From: Pseudomonas sp. CBZ-4
GTDB lineage: Bacteria > Pseudomonadota > Gammaproteobacteria > Pseudomonadales > Pseudomonadaceae
Length of the DNA: 33,666 nt
Reading direction: 5' to 3'
Assembly (NCBI RefSeq): GCF_000346755.1
Contig: NZ_ANNV01000108.1
Coordinates: 1-33,666, forward strand
Below the pieces are notes generated by a model. The model was not told where the DNA came from. It did not search any database and worked only from the letters and a program-made list of their open reading frames with translations. Position 1 is the stretch's first letter; each line of letters begins with the position of its first letter. Shown piece by piece: positions 22,638-31,648 of the stretch. Both the position numbers and the translations under genes were made by a program.

Positions 22638-23717
22638 GGCGGTCGTATTTCCACCTGTATTTTCGGACTTGGCCTACTGGCGCTGCTCAGCGGTTGTGGC
22701 CAGGAAAAGGCCGAGCCCAAGCAGCATTCACGGGTCTTTGTACAGACCGTGCAACCGGCGGATTTCGCCGCGGCGGTCACCCTCACTGGCGATATCCAGG
22801 CCCGCGTGCAAACCGACCTGTCGTTCCGCGTGGGTGGCAAGATCATCCAGCGCATGGTCGATGTGGGTGATCGCGTGACGGCCAAGCAAGTGCTGGCCAA
22901 GCTCGATCCCAAGGATTTGCAGACCAACGTCGATTCCGCCCAGGCCCAGGTCGTGGCCGAACAGGCACGGGTCAAACAAACGGCGGCGGCCTTTGTGCGC
23001 CAGGAAAAACTCCTGCCCAAGGGCTACACCAGCCGCAGCGAATACGACGCCGCCCAGGCGGCCTTGCGCAGCAGCCAAAGCGCCCTGGCCGCTGCCCAGG
23101 CGCAGTTGGCCAACGCCCGCGAACAACTCGGCTACACCGCGCTGATCGCCGACGCCCCCGGTGTGATCACCGCGCGCCAGGCCGAAGTCGGCCAGGTGGT
23201 GCAGGCCACCGTGCCGATCTTCAGCCTGGCCCAGGATGGCGAGCGCGATGCGGTGTTCAACGTCTATGAATCGCTGCTGGTGGAGCCGCCGCCCGACGCG
23301 CCGATTACCGTGAGCCTGTTGGATAACCCCAGCATCAAGGCCCAAGGCAAGGTCCGCGAAGTCACCCCGGCCGTGGCCGCCAACACCGGCACCGTGCAGG
23401 TGAAGATTGCCCTGGAGGCGTTGCCCAAGGGCATGCGACTGGGCTCGGTGGTCAGCGCCACCGCCAATGGCCCGGCCAAGCCGAGCGTCGAACTGCCCTG
23501 GTCGGCCCTGACCAAAGACCTCAACGAGCCCGCCGTGTGGTTGATCGACGGCGACGGCAAGGCGCAGTTGCACAAGGTCAGCGTGGCGCGTTACCTCACC
23601 GGCAAAGTCATCATCAGCGACGGCCTCAAGGGCGGCGAAAAGGTCGTGGTGGCCGGTGGGCAATTGCTCCACCCCGGCATGCTGGTCGAGATTGCCCAAC
23701 AAGGAGCCCAGCCATGA
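22635..23717 (+). CDS. RND efflux periplasmic adaptor lipoprotein 1 (TriA-like)
   Basis: This 360-residue membrane-fusion protein has a lipoprotein signal peptide ending LLSGC (Cys21). A barrel-sandwich (lipoyl-like) half is at about 60-90 (VGGKIIQRMVDVGDRVTAKQVLAKLD). A coiled-coil hairpin follows at about 95-165, rich in Ala and Gln, then the second lipoyl half (YTALIADAPGVITARQAEVGQVV) and the beta-barrel and membrane-proximal domains. It bridges the inner-membrane pump and an outer-membrane channel. AAAGGAG lies just upstream. Its stop overlaps the next adaptor start by four bases. Two different adaptors before a single pump is the arrangement known from TriABC of P. aeruginosa. The outer-membrane channel gene is absent. 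Confidence 0.9.
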   Translation: MGGRISTCIFGLGLLALLSGCGQEKAEPKQHSRVFVQTVQPADFAAAVTLTGDIQARVQTDLSFRVGGKIIQRMVDVGDRVTAKQVLAKLDPKDLQTNVDSAQAQVVAEQARVKQTAAAFVRQEKLLPKGYTSRSEYDAAQAALRSSQSALAAAQAQLANAREQLGYTALIADAPGVITARQAEVGQVVQATVPIFSLAQDGERDAVFNVYESLLVEPPPDAPITVSLLDNPSIKAQGKVREVTPAVAANTGTVQVKIALEALPKGMRLGSVVSATANGPAKPSVELPWSALTKDLNEPAVWLIDGDGKAQLHKVSVARYLTGKVIISDGLKGGEKVVVAGGQLLHPGMLVEIAQQGAQP

Positions 23718-24784
23718 AGCACCTGACGGCTTTGCTCACGGCCAGCCTGTTGCTCGCGGCGTGCTCCAAGGAAGAGGCGCCGCCCGAACAGGTGCGCCCG
23801 GTGTTGTCGATGGAAGTGAAAGCCGAGGACCAGGCCAACCTCGGCCGCTTCGCCGGTACGATCCAGGCGCGCTATGAAAGCAACCTGGGGTTCCGCGTGC
23901 CCGGGCGCATCGCCCGGCGTGCCGTGGATGTGGGCGCCGAAGTGGAGCAGGGCGCCTTGCTCGCGGTGCTCGACCCCACCGACCAGCAAAACCAGCTGCG
24001 CGCGGCCCAGGGTGACCTGGCCAAGGTGCAGGCGCAATTTATCAACGCCCAGGCCAACGCACGCCGCCAGCAGGAACTGTTCAACCGTGGCGTCGGTGCC
24101 CAGGCTCAGTTGGATGTGGCCCAGACCGACCTGAAAACCACCCAGGCCTCCCTGGATCAAGCCCAGGCGGCGGTCAACCAGGCCAAGGACCAGCTCAACT
24201 ACGCCGAGCTGCGCACCGACCACGCCGGCATCGTCACCGCCTGGAATGCCGAAGCCGGCCAGGTGGTCAGCGCCGGCCAGCAAGTGGTGACCCTGGCCCG
24301 CCCGGATATCAAGGAAGCGGTGATCGACCTGCCGGCCGGCCTCGCCGAACGGCTGCCGTCTGACGTGGTGTTCCTGGTCGCCGGGCAGCTCGACCCGAGC
24401 GTGCACACCACCGCCATCGTGCGCGAGATCGAACCCCAGGCCCAAAGCGCCACGCGCACCCGTCGCGCGCGCCTGACCCTGGCCGAGACGCCGCCCGCCT
24501 TCCGCCTGGGCACGGCGATCAGCGTGACCTTGAGCACCGCCATCGCGCCACGCATCGAAGTGCCGCTGAGCGCGTTGCAGGAGGTCGATGGCAAGACCCG
24601 CATCTGGCTGCTCGACACCCAAAGCCGCACCGTGCAACCGCGTGACATCACCGTCATCCGCCGTGACGCCGGCAGCGCCGTGCTCAATGGCGGCGTCAAA
24701 CCCGGCGAGCGCATCGTCACCGCCGGCGTGAACAGCCTGAAACCCGGGCAGACAGTCAAAATCGACGAGGACAGCCCGCGATGA
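23714..24784 (+). CDS. RND efflux periplasmic adaptor lipoprotein 2 (TriB-like)
   Basis: This 356-residue second membrane-fusion protein has a lipobox LLAAC (Cys17), lipoyl halves around RVPGRIARRAVDVGAEVEQGALLAVLD and AGIVTAWNAEAGQVVSAGQQ, and a coiled coil between them (about residues 95-160). The start is the ATG overlapping the previous stop (ATGA); the frame is open further upstream but that part is shadow of the first adaptor. Its stop in turn overlaps the pump start by four bases. It is clearly homologous to, but diverged from, the first adaptor, and both are probably needed for assembly. Confidence 0.9.
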   Translation: MKHLTALLTASLLLAACSKEEAPPEQVRPVLSMEVKAEDQANLGRFAGTIQARYESNLGFRVPGRIARRAVDVGAEVEQGALLAVLDPTDQQNQLRAAQGDLAKVQAQFINAQANARRQQELFNRGVGAQAQLDVAQTDLKTTQASLDQAQAAVNQAKDQLNYAELRTDHAGIVTAWNAEAGQVVSAGQQVVTLARPDIKEAVIDLPAGLAERLPSDVVFLVAGQLDPSVHTTAIVREIEPQAQSATRTRRARLTLAETPPAFRLGTAISVTLSTAIAPRIEVPLSALQEVDGKTRIWLLDTQSRTVQPRDITVIRRDAGSAVLNGGVKPGERIVTAGVNSLKPGQTVKIDEDSPR

Positions 24785-27700
24785 AAGGCAGCTTCAACTT
24801 ATCCGACTGGGCCCTCAAGCATCAGTCCTTCGTCTGGTACCTGATGTTCGTCGCGCTGCTGATGGGCGTGTTCTCCTACATGAACCTGGGCCGCGAGGAA
24901 GACCCGTCCTTCACCATCAAGACCATGGTGATCCAGACCCGCTGGCCCGGCGCGACCCAGGAAGAAACCCTCAAGCAGGTCACGGACCGCATCGAGAAAA
25001 AACTCGAAGAGCTGGACTCCCTCGACTACGTGAAAAGCTACACCCGGCCGGGTGAGTCCACGGTGTTCGTGTTCTTGAAGGACACCACCAGCGCCAAGGA
25101 CATCCCCCACATCTGGTACCTGGTGCACAAGAAGATCGACGACATTCGCGGCAGCTTCCCCCAAGGCTTGCAGGGGCCGTCGTTCAACGACGAGTTCGGT
25201 GACGTGTTCGGCTCGGTCTACGCGTTCACCGGCGACGGCCTGTCGATGCGCCAGTTGCGCGACTACGTGGAGCAGGTGCGCGCCGAGATCCGCTCGGTGC
25301 CGGGGCTGGGCAAGGTCGAGATGATCGGCCAGCAGGACGAAGTGATTTACCTGAACTTCTCCACGCGCAAACTGGCCGCGCTGGGCATTGATCAGCGCCA
25401 GGTCGTGCAAAGCCTGCAATCGCAGAACGCGGTGACGCCCGCCGGGGTGATCGAGGCCGGGCCGGAGCGGATTTCGGTGCGCACGTCCGGGCAGTTCGCC
25501 TCGGAAAAAGACCTGGCCGACGTCAACCTGCGGCTCAATGACCGTTTCTATCGGCTGGCGGACATCGCCGAGATCAGCCGTGGCTACGTCGACCCGGCGC
25601 GGCCGATGTTCCGTTTCAACGGCACGCCGGCGATTGGCTTGGCCATCGCCATGCAGAAGGGCGGCAATATCCAGGCGTTCGGCAAGGCCCTGCATGAACG
25701 CATGGACGAACTGACCGCCGACCTGCCGGTGGGCGTTGGCGTGCACAAGGTGTCCGACCAGGCGGAAGTGGTGGAAGAGGCCGTCGGCGGCTTCACCAGC
25801 GCGCTGTTTGAAGCGGTGATCATCGTGCTGGTGGTGAGCTTTATCAGCCTCGGTATGCGTGCCGGGCTGGTGGTGGCGTGCTCGATTCCGCTGGTGCTGG
25901 CGCTGGTGTTCGTGTTCATGGAATACAGCGGCATCACCATGCAGCGCGTGTCGCTGGGCGCGTTGATCATCGCCCTCGGCCTGTTGGTGGACGACGCGAT
26001 GATCACCGTGGAGATGATGATCACGCGCCTGGAAAAAGGCGAAACCAAGGAACAGGCGGCGACCTACGCCTATACGTCGACGGCGTTCCCGATGCTCACC
26101 GGCACGCTGGTGACGGTGGCGGGCTTTGTGCCGATTGGCCTCAACGCCAGCTCGGCGGGCGAGTACACCTTCACCCTGTTTGCCGTGATCGCCGTGGCGA
26201 TGCTGGTGTCGTGGGTGGTGGCCGTGCTGTTTGCGCCGGTGATTGGCGTGCATATCCTCAGCGCCAAGGTGAAGCCGCACGATGCGGAGCCGGGGCGCAT
26301 CGGTCGCGCGTTCAACGGCGGCATGCTCTGGGCCATGCGCAACCGCTGGTGGGCCATCGGCATTACCGTGGCGTTGTTTGTGGCGTCGGTGTTCTCGATG
26401 CAGTTCGTGCAGAACCAGTTCTTCCCGTCATCCGACCGCCCGGAAATCCTGGTGGACCTGAACCTGCCGCAAAACGCCTCGATCAACGAGACGCGCAAGG
26501 CCGTGGACCGCCTGGAAGCGATCATCAAGGACGACCCGGACATCGCCCGTTGGAGCACCTATATCGGCCAGGGCGCGATCCGTTTCTACCTGCCGCTGGA
26601 CCAGCAACTGGAAAACCCCTACTACGCGCAGCTGGTGATCGTCAGCAAAGGCCTGGAAGAACGCGGCGCGTTGATCCAGCGCCTGCAAAAGCGCCTGCGT
26701 GATGACTTCGTCGGCATCGGCAGCTATGTGCAGCCGCTGGAAATGGGCCCGCCGGTGGGGCGGCCGATCCAGTACCGCGTGTCCGGCAAGGACATCGACC
26801 AGGTGCGCAAACACGCGATCGAACTGGCCACGCTGCTCGACCAGAACACCCACCTGGGCGAGATCATCTACGACTGGAACGAGCCCGGCAAAGTGCTGCG
26901 GGTGGACATCGCCCAGGACAAGGCGCGGCAACTGGGGCTGTCGTCGGAAGACGTCGCGCAACTGATGAACAGCGTGGTCAGCGGCGCCTCGGTGACCCAG
27001 GTACATGACGATATCTACCTGATCAACGTGGTCGGCCGCGCCGAAGACGCCGAGCGCGGTACGCCGGAAACCTTGCAGAACTTGCAGATCGTCACGCCCA
27101 ACGGCACGTCGATTCCGCTGCTGGCGTTCGCCACGGTGCGTTATGAGCTGGAACAGCCGCTGGTTTGGCGGCGCGACCGCAAGCCGACCATCACCATCAA
27201 GGCGTCGGTGCGCGATGAGATGCAGCCGACGGATCTGGTGAAACAGCTGGCGCCGACCATCGACAAATTCAACGCCGATTTGCCGGTGGGCTACAAGGTC
27301 GCCACCGGCGGCACCGTGGAAGAAAGCGGCAAGGCCCAGGGCCCGATTGCCAGCGTGGTGCCGCTGATGCTGTTCCTCATGGCGACGTTCCTGATGATCC
27401 AGCTGCACAGCGTGCAGAAGATGTTCCTGGTGGCCAGCGTCGCGCCGCTTGGGCTGATCGGCGTGGTGCTGGCGCTGATCCCCACGGGCACGCCCATGGG
27501 CTTTGTGGCGATCCTCGGCATCCTCGCGCTGATCGGAATCATCATCCGCAACTCGGTGATCCTGGTGACGCAGATCGACGAGTACGAAGTGGCCGGTTAT
27601 TCACCGTGGGACGCGGTGGTGCAAGCCACCGAACACCGCCGCCGGCCGATCCTGCTGACCGCGGCGGCGGCGAGCCTGGGCATGATCCCCATCGCCCGCG

Positions 27701-27840
27701 AAGTGTTCTGGGGGCCGATGGCGTACGCGATGATTGGCGGGATCATCATCGCCACGTTGTTGACGTTGTTGTTCCTGCCGGCGCTGTATGTGGCCTGGTA
27801 CAAGATCCGCGAGCCAGAGCCGGAACAAAAGGCCGAATAA
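24781..27840 (+). CDS. RND efflux pump inner-membrane subunit (TriC-like)
   Basis: This 1019-residue proton-driven exporter has the usual duplicated layout. Each half has one N-terminal helix (first at about 14-34, second near 520), a large periplasmic porter domain and a block of helices. Signature motifs include the TM4 segment ALIIALGLLVDDAMITVEMM with its two aspartates for proton relay, and the repeat-half IGIIIRNSVILVTQIDE, where the residue after GIIIRN departs from the classic pattern. Substrates are typically hydrophobic biocides, dyes or antibiotics; TriABC itself exports triclosan. The gene is translationally coupled to two adaptor genes. No local TetR- or LysR-type regulator is present. 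A REPIN follows the stop by only seven bases. Confidence 0.93.
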   Translation: MKGSFNLSDWALKHQSFVWYLMFVALLMGVFSYMNLGREEDPSFTIKTMVIQTRWPGATQEETLKQVTDRIEKKLEELDSLDYVKSYTRPGESTVFVFLKDTTSAKDIPHIWYLVHKKIDDIRGSFPQGLQGPSFNDEFGDVFGSVYAFTGDGLSMRQLRDYVEQVRAEIRSVPGLGKVEMIGQQDEVIYLNFSTRKLAALGIDQRQVVQSLQSQNAVTPAGVIEAGPERISVRTSGQFASEKDLADVNLRLNDRFYRLADIAEISRGYVDPARPMFRFNGTPAIGLAIAMQKGGNIQAFGKALHERMDELTADLPVGVGVHKVSDQAEVVEEAVGGFTSALFEAVIIVLVVSFISLGMRAGLVVACSIPLVLALVFVFMEYSGITMQRVSLGALIIALGLLVDDAMITVEMMITRLEKGETKEQAATYAYTSTAFPMLTGTLVTVAGFVPIGLNASSAGEYTFTLFAVIAVAMLVSWVVAVLFAPVIGVHILSAKVKPHDAEPGRIGRAFNGGMLWAMRNRWWAIGITVALFVASVFSMQFVQNQFFPSSDRPEILVDLNLPQNASINETRKAVDRLEAIIKDDPDIARWSTYIGQGAIRFYLPLDQQLENPYYAQLVIVSKGLEERGALIQRLQKRLRDDFVGIGSYVQPLEMGPPVGRPIQYRVSGKDIDQVRKHAIELATLLDQNTHLGEIIYDWNEPGKVLRVDIAQDKARQLGLSSEDVAQLMNSVVSGASVTQVHDDIYLINVVGRAEDAERGTPETLQNLQIVTPNGTSIPLLAFATVRYELEQPLVWRRDRKPTITIKASVRDEMQPTDLVKQLAPTIDKFNADLPVGYKVATGGTVEESGKAQGPIASVVPLMLFLMATFLMIQLHSVQKMFLVASVAPLGLIGVVLALIPTGTPMGFVAILGILALIGIIIRNSVILVTQIDEYEVAGYSPWDAVVQATEHRRRPILLTAAAASLGMIPIAREVFWGPMAYAMIGGIIIATLLTLLFLPALYVAWYKIREPEPEQKAE

Positions 27841-27847
27841 GGTCAAA

Positions 27848-27941
27848 AATGTGGGAGCGGGCTTGCCCGCGATAGCAGTCTGTCAGTTAAAAATGTGCTG
27901 ACTGACCCAATGCAATCGCGGGCAAGCCCGCTCCCACATTT
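27848..27941. repeat. REPIN of the CGGGC/GCCCG subtype
   Basis: AAATGTGGGAGCGGGCTTGCCCGCGAT and its exact complement face each other; the loop contains GTCAG and CTGAC, extending the fold. It starts seven bases after the efflux pump stop and lies before the glycosidase-like gene. Confidence 0.92.
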
Positions 27942-28054
27942 GGATCTCCATAGGGCTGAGGGGCTGTGGGAAACCTCCCGAAATATCTATCACTGCCGTG
28001 TCAGGCAGCGCAGTGGTCTACCCTCCCAACCTCCACCCCACCCGGTCGAACGTT

Positions 28055-30229
28055 ATGAACTGGCCTCGTCACTTCTTACTGCTCTGCACATGCCTCATCT
28101 CCCCGCTGGCCCTTGCCAGCACCGTCCTCGAAAACCCGCTATGGCGCGTCGAACTCGACCCCGCCACCCTCGCCATCCGCGTCACGCCCAACGGCCAGGC
28201 GCCGGTGCAGGCCTCCAGTGGTGTTGCGGCGCGTGCAGTCAGCGAACTCGCGCAGGACACCCAACAGGCCAGTTGGCAGTGGGGCGCCTTTCGCGTGACG
28301 GCCAACCTTGCGCAACGCGACCTGATGCTAGCCATCACTGCACGCGAACCGGGTGAACTGCCGATCCTGCAACAACCCGCCAGCGCCATTGGCAAGGGCT
28401 TGATCTGGCCGTTGGCCGAAGGGCATTACGTGCCTGCCGACAATGCCGTGTGGAAAGCCTTTCTGCTGGAACAGGGCGATATCAACACCACCCAGGACCT
28501 CAGCCTGCCGCTGTGGGGCATGGACCACGGCGGCTTTACCCTGAACTGGTTGCTGACCAACCCCTACAACAATCGCTTGCGTTGGCAGGCGGACAAGGGG
28601 TTGTCGGTGACCCATGAATTCACCGCACTTGATCCCGCCGCGCCCATGACCCTGTTGTTGCACCTGGGCGAGGCTGATCCGTTGGCCGGCGCCAAGCGTT
28701 ATCGGCGATGGCTGGTAGAGCAGGGCCGTTATGAGCCCCTGGTGGACAAGCTGAAACAGACACCCGAGGGCGAGAAACTGCTGGGGGCCAGCCACGTCTA
28801 TCTGTGGGGCAATGATCTGCTGGCCTTGGACGATGTGCAGGACTGGCCGCTGCTGCTCAAGCGCCTGCGCACCCATGAACTCAAGGGTTTGCTGGACAAG
28901 GAAGCGACGAAAGTCCTGGCGCAGTCCACGCCGCTCAATCGCTATGAACAGACGGTGTTGCTCCGTGGCCTCAACGCGGCGATCAACAAAAAAGCCCGAC
29001 AGAGCTGGCAGGTGGACGCGCCCGACATGACGCGCCTCGCGGCACGCTATGGCGAGCTGCGCAGTGAACTGGCCGTCGCGTTTGCCGGGGCGCTGAGTGA
29101 CGCCCCGGACACATGGGGCAACCAGACGATTCAAGCGTTGAGCCGTGCAGGTCTCCCACGCTTGCTGGTGACCCTGGGCGAAGGCTGGGAAGGCGGCCTG
29201 TGGCATCCCGAGGCGATTCGCGCCGGGGTGGACGCCGGCTTCCTGATGGCGCCCTACGATTCCTATGAAACCGCCTTGTCTGCCAGCGAAAACCCCGACT
29301 GGACCACCGCTCACCTGGGCAGCCGGGCCTACCGTGACTGCGCGATCGTGTTGCAAACGGGCAAGCTGAAAACCGGCTTCCAGCAATCGGGCCACTACAC
29401 CGACCCATGGTGTGTACGGCCCTTGTTGGAGGCGCGGGTGCCAGCAGTGCAAGCCAAGGCCGGCTTCAACGCCTGGTTCCTCGACGCCTACGCCACAGGC
29501 ATGGTCTTCGACAGCTACCGCGACGGCGCGCGGATGACCCAGGCGCAAAACGCGGCTGGCAACATCGACGCATCGCGCTGGCTGAACACCGTGCGCCAGT
29601 TGCCGACCGGTTCCGAAGACGGCAATGCGAGCACCGCCCAGGGCATCCTGTTCGCCCACGGCATGCAGACGCCGGTGATTGGCTGGGGTGATAAGGCGAT
29701 GACCCAGGACAAGCAATCGCCCTATTACGTGGGCAACTGGTACCCGCCGGAGCAGCCAGCGGTGTTCTTCAAGCCGGTGCCGTTGAACGAGCCGTTTCGT
29801 ACCCTGTATTTCGACCCAAGCATGCGCCTGCCGCTGTATCAGGCGGTGTTCCATGGTTCGGTGATTACCACCCATCACTGGCTGTTCGACAGCCTCAAGC
29901 TGAGCAACGTGAGCGTCGAGAATGAGCTGACGCAACTGCTCTACAACGTGCCGCCGCTCTACCACTTGAGTTCTGCGACGGTTGAGCAGCGGTTGCCGCA
30001 GATTGAGCGCCAGGATCGATTTTTCCGGCCGTTGCATCAGCGCTTGGCGACGCAGGCGATGACCGGGTTTCGGTGGCTGACGGTGGATCGACAGGTGCAG
30101 GAGACCACCTTTGCGGATGGTTCGCGGTTGGTGGCGAATTTTGCGGCGGGCCCGAGAGAGGGTTATGCCGCGCGCAGCGTTACGGCGTTGGTGGTGGGTG
30201 AAAAACCTTTGGTGTATCAGGTGAAATAG
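28055..30229 (+). CDS. Secreted glycoside hydrolase-like protein (GH129/GH101-related)
   Basis: This 724-residue exported protein has a Sec signal peptide ending near LALAS (residue 22). The N-terminal third is a beta-rich galactose-mutarotase-like region (LENPLWRVELDPATLAIRVT). A TIM-barrel-like middle follows, with conserved-looking acidic segments (EGWEGGLWHPE and WFLDAYATG), and a C-terminal beta region. The pattern recalls the GHL / GH129 family related to GH101 endo-alpha-N-acetylgalactosaminidases; I recognise it only loosely. A GTG 57 bases upstream is in frame, but the ATG fits the signal peptide. The gene stands alone, with no sugar transporter nearby, and a REP begins one base after its stop. 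Substrate and even activity are uncertain. Confidence 0.7.
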   Translation: MNWPRHFLLLCTCLISPLALASTVLENPLWRVELDPATLAIRVTPNGQAPVQASSGVAARAVSELAQDTQQASWQWGAFRVTANLAQRDLMLAITAREPGELPILQQPASAIGKGLIWPLAEGHYVPADNAVWKAFLLEQGDINTTQDLSLPLWGMDHGGFTLNWLLTNPYNNRLRWQADKGLSVTHEFTALDPAAPMTLLLHLGEADPLAGAKRYRRWLVEQGRYEPLVDKLKQTPEGEKLLGASHVYLWGNDLLALDDVQDWPLLLKRLRTHELKGLLDKEATKVLAQSTPLNRYEQTVLLRGLNAAINKKARQSWQVDAPDMTRLAARYGELRSELAVAFAGALSDAPDTWGNQTIQALSRAGLPRLLVTLGEGWEGGLWHPEAIRAGVDAGFLMAPYDSYETALSASENPDWTTAHLGSRAYRDCAIVLQTGKLKTGFQQSGHYTDPWCVRPLLEARVPAVQAKAGFNAWFLDAYATGMVFDSYRDGARMTQAQNAAGNIDASRWLNTVRQLPTGSEDGNASTAQGILFAHGMQTPVIGWGDKAMTQDKQSPYYVGNWYPPEQPAVFFKPVPLNEPFRTLYFDPSMRLPLYQAVFHGSVITTHHWLFDSLKLSNVSVENELTQLLYNVPPLYHLSSATVEQRLPQIERQDRFFRPLHQRLATQAMTGFRWLTVDRQVQETTFADGSRLVANFAAGPREGYAARSVTALVVGEKPLVYQVK

Positions 30230-30319
30230 CTATCGCAGGCAAGCCAGCTCCCACAGTTGACCGAGTTGCCGATTTGGAATGCGTTCACCTGTGGGAGCTG
30301 GCTTGCCTGCGATGAGGCC
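30230..30319. repeat. Inside-out REP pair
   Basis: CTATCGCAGGCAAGCCAGCTCCCAC (30230-30254) and GTGGGAGCTGGCTTGCCTGC (from 30291) have their GTGGGAG ends inward, the same topology as the pair at 21259. Both pairs continue to the right with GATGAGGCC. The left copy begins directly after the glycosidase-like gene stop codon. Confidence 0.9.
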
Positions 30320-30337
30320 GGTCCAGCCAACCCACCT

Positions 30338-30964
30338 CTACACCTTGCGCCACACACTGGCCAACCAGGGCTGCTGCTCCCGCGGCAACCCGGCTGGTCG
30401 GTAGTAATGCTCCAACTCCACAAACCCCGCCTCAGCCAGCAACGCCTGCCACGCCTCAAGATCGTGATAAGAGCCATATCGCGGCCCATTCCAACCTTCC
30501 TGGTTTTCCCCGCGAGGGTTGGAACTGAACAACACCCCCTCAGCCTTCAACGCCCCATGCAGCTGCTTGAGCACACGCGGCAGCTCCTGCTTGGGTATAT
30601 GAAACAGCACCGCATTGGCAAAGATCCCGTCGAAGCGTTCAGCCGGCAGATCGAGCTTGAGGAAATCCTGCTGCAACACCTCGCAGCCGCTGTCTTCCCG
30701 CGCCATCTGCGCAAAGCGCTCCGAGCCGTCCAGGCCCACGGCGATATGGCCCATGCGCGTGAAGGTCTGCAAGTCGCGCCCTGGGCCGCAGCCGAAATCC
30801 AGCACGGTAAACGGCACCGTGCCCTGGATGTGGCGCAGCAGCGCGTCGATGTTCTGGCTCACATCGTGGTCGCGGGTGCCTTCGCGGAAGTCCTCGGCCA
30901 CTTTGTTGTAGTGGCCGAGGGTGGTGGCGGTGATCTGGTCGAGGTCGTCGGGCTTGAGGGACAT
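30338..30964 (-). CDS. Class I SAM-dependent methyltransferase
   Basis: This is a 208-residue Rossmann-fold methyltransferase. Motif I VLDFGCGPGRD (about 54-64) binds S-adenosylmethionine. An acidic LDGSERF follows for the ribose contact, then LQQDFLKLDLPAERFDGIFANAVLFHIP (motifs II to IV) and a C-terminal VELEHYYRPAGLP. The acceptor is unknown. It is the last gene of a minus-strand run after metQ, metN and metI, with a 39-base gap to metI, so it may be cotranscribed with a methionine importer. Using imported methionine for SAM would be a neat link, but this is speculation. Confidence 0.87.
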   Translation of the reverse strand: MSLKPDDLDQITATTLGHYNKVAEDFREGTRDHDVSQNIDALLRHIQGTVPFTVLDFGCGPGRDLQTFTRMGHIAVGLDGSERFAQMAREDSGCEVLQQDFLKLDLPAERFDGIFANAVLFHIPKQELPRVLKQLHGALKAEGVLFSSNPRGENQEGWNGPRYGSYHDLEAWQALLAEAGFVELEHYYRPAGLPREQQPWLASVWRKV

Positions 30965-31003
30965 GGCGGGCGATACCGGGTGCGGAGATGCCCCGACTAT
31001 ACC

Positions 31004-31648
31004 TCAGCGCTTGTTCAGCACCCGCGCCAACCGATCGCCGCCGAGCTGGATGAACGCCACCAGCACCACCAGCAGCACAATCACCGTCAGCATGATCTGC
31101 GTGTCAAAGCGCTGGTAGCCGTAGCGATAGGCAATGTCACCCAAGCCACCGGCGCCAATGGCACCGGCCATGGCCGAGGAGTTGATCATCGTCACCAGGG
31201 TGATGGTGAACCCGCCGACAATCCCCGGCAGCGCTTCCGGCAACAGCACGTGCCAGATGATGTGCCAGCGCCGGCAGCCCATGGCCTGGGCGGCTTCGAT
31301 CAAGCCATGATCGACCTCGCGCAGGCTCACCTCGGCAATCCGCGCAAAGAACGGTGTGGCGGCGATGGTCAGCGGTACCACCGCTGCCCACACGCCGTAG
31401 GTGGTGCCGACGATCAGCCGGGTGAACGGGATCAGCGCCACCATCAGGATCAGAAACGGAATCGAGCGGAACAGATTGACGAACGCCCCCAGCACGCGGT
31501 TCAACGCCGGTGCCTGGTAGATGCCGCCCTTGTCGCTGGTCACCAGGAACACTGCCAGCGGAATCCCCACCAGCAACGCGATCAGCGACGACACGCCGAC
31601 CATCAACAAGGTGTCGATGGCGCCCTGCAATAAACGATCAAACCACAT
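31004..31648 (-). CDS. metI: Methionine-type ABC transporter permease
   Basis: This 214-residue inner-membrane permease has five helices. The hallmark segments are [25 protein letters not shown], the coupling loop [38 protein letters not shown], and [20 protein letters not shown], all typical of MetI. The ATG at 31648 overlaps the end of metN by 11 bases; a longer frame upstream is unsupported. With the ATPase and MetQ it forms a D/L-methionine-type importer, though relatives may import other sulfur compounds. Confidence 0.93.
   Translation of the reverse strand: MWFDRLLQGAIDTLLMVGVSSLIALLVGIPLAVFLVTSDKGGIYQAPALNRVLGAFVNLFRSIPFLILMVALIPFTRLIVGTTYGVWAAVVPLTIAATPFFARIAEVSLREVDHGLIEAAQAMGCRRWHIIWHVLLPEALPGIVGGFTITLVTMINSSAMAGAIGAGGLGDIAYRYGYQRFDTQIMLTVIVLLVVLVAFIQLGGDRLARVLNKR

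Noticed and set aside
23537..23713. Longer N-terminus for the second efflux adaptor
   Set aside because: It overlaps the first adaptor by nearly 60 codons and would bury the lipoprotein signal peptide that starts at 23714.
24799..26280. Open frame of 493 codons opposite the RND pump gene
   Set aside because: A His/Arg-rich antisense shadow; the pump frame has strong family motifs throughout.
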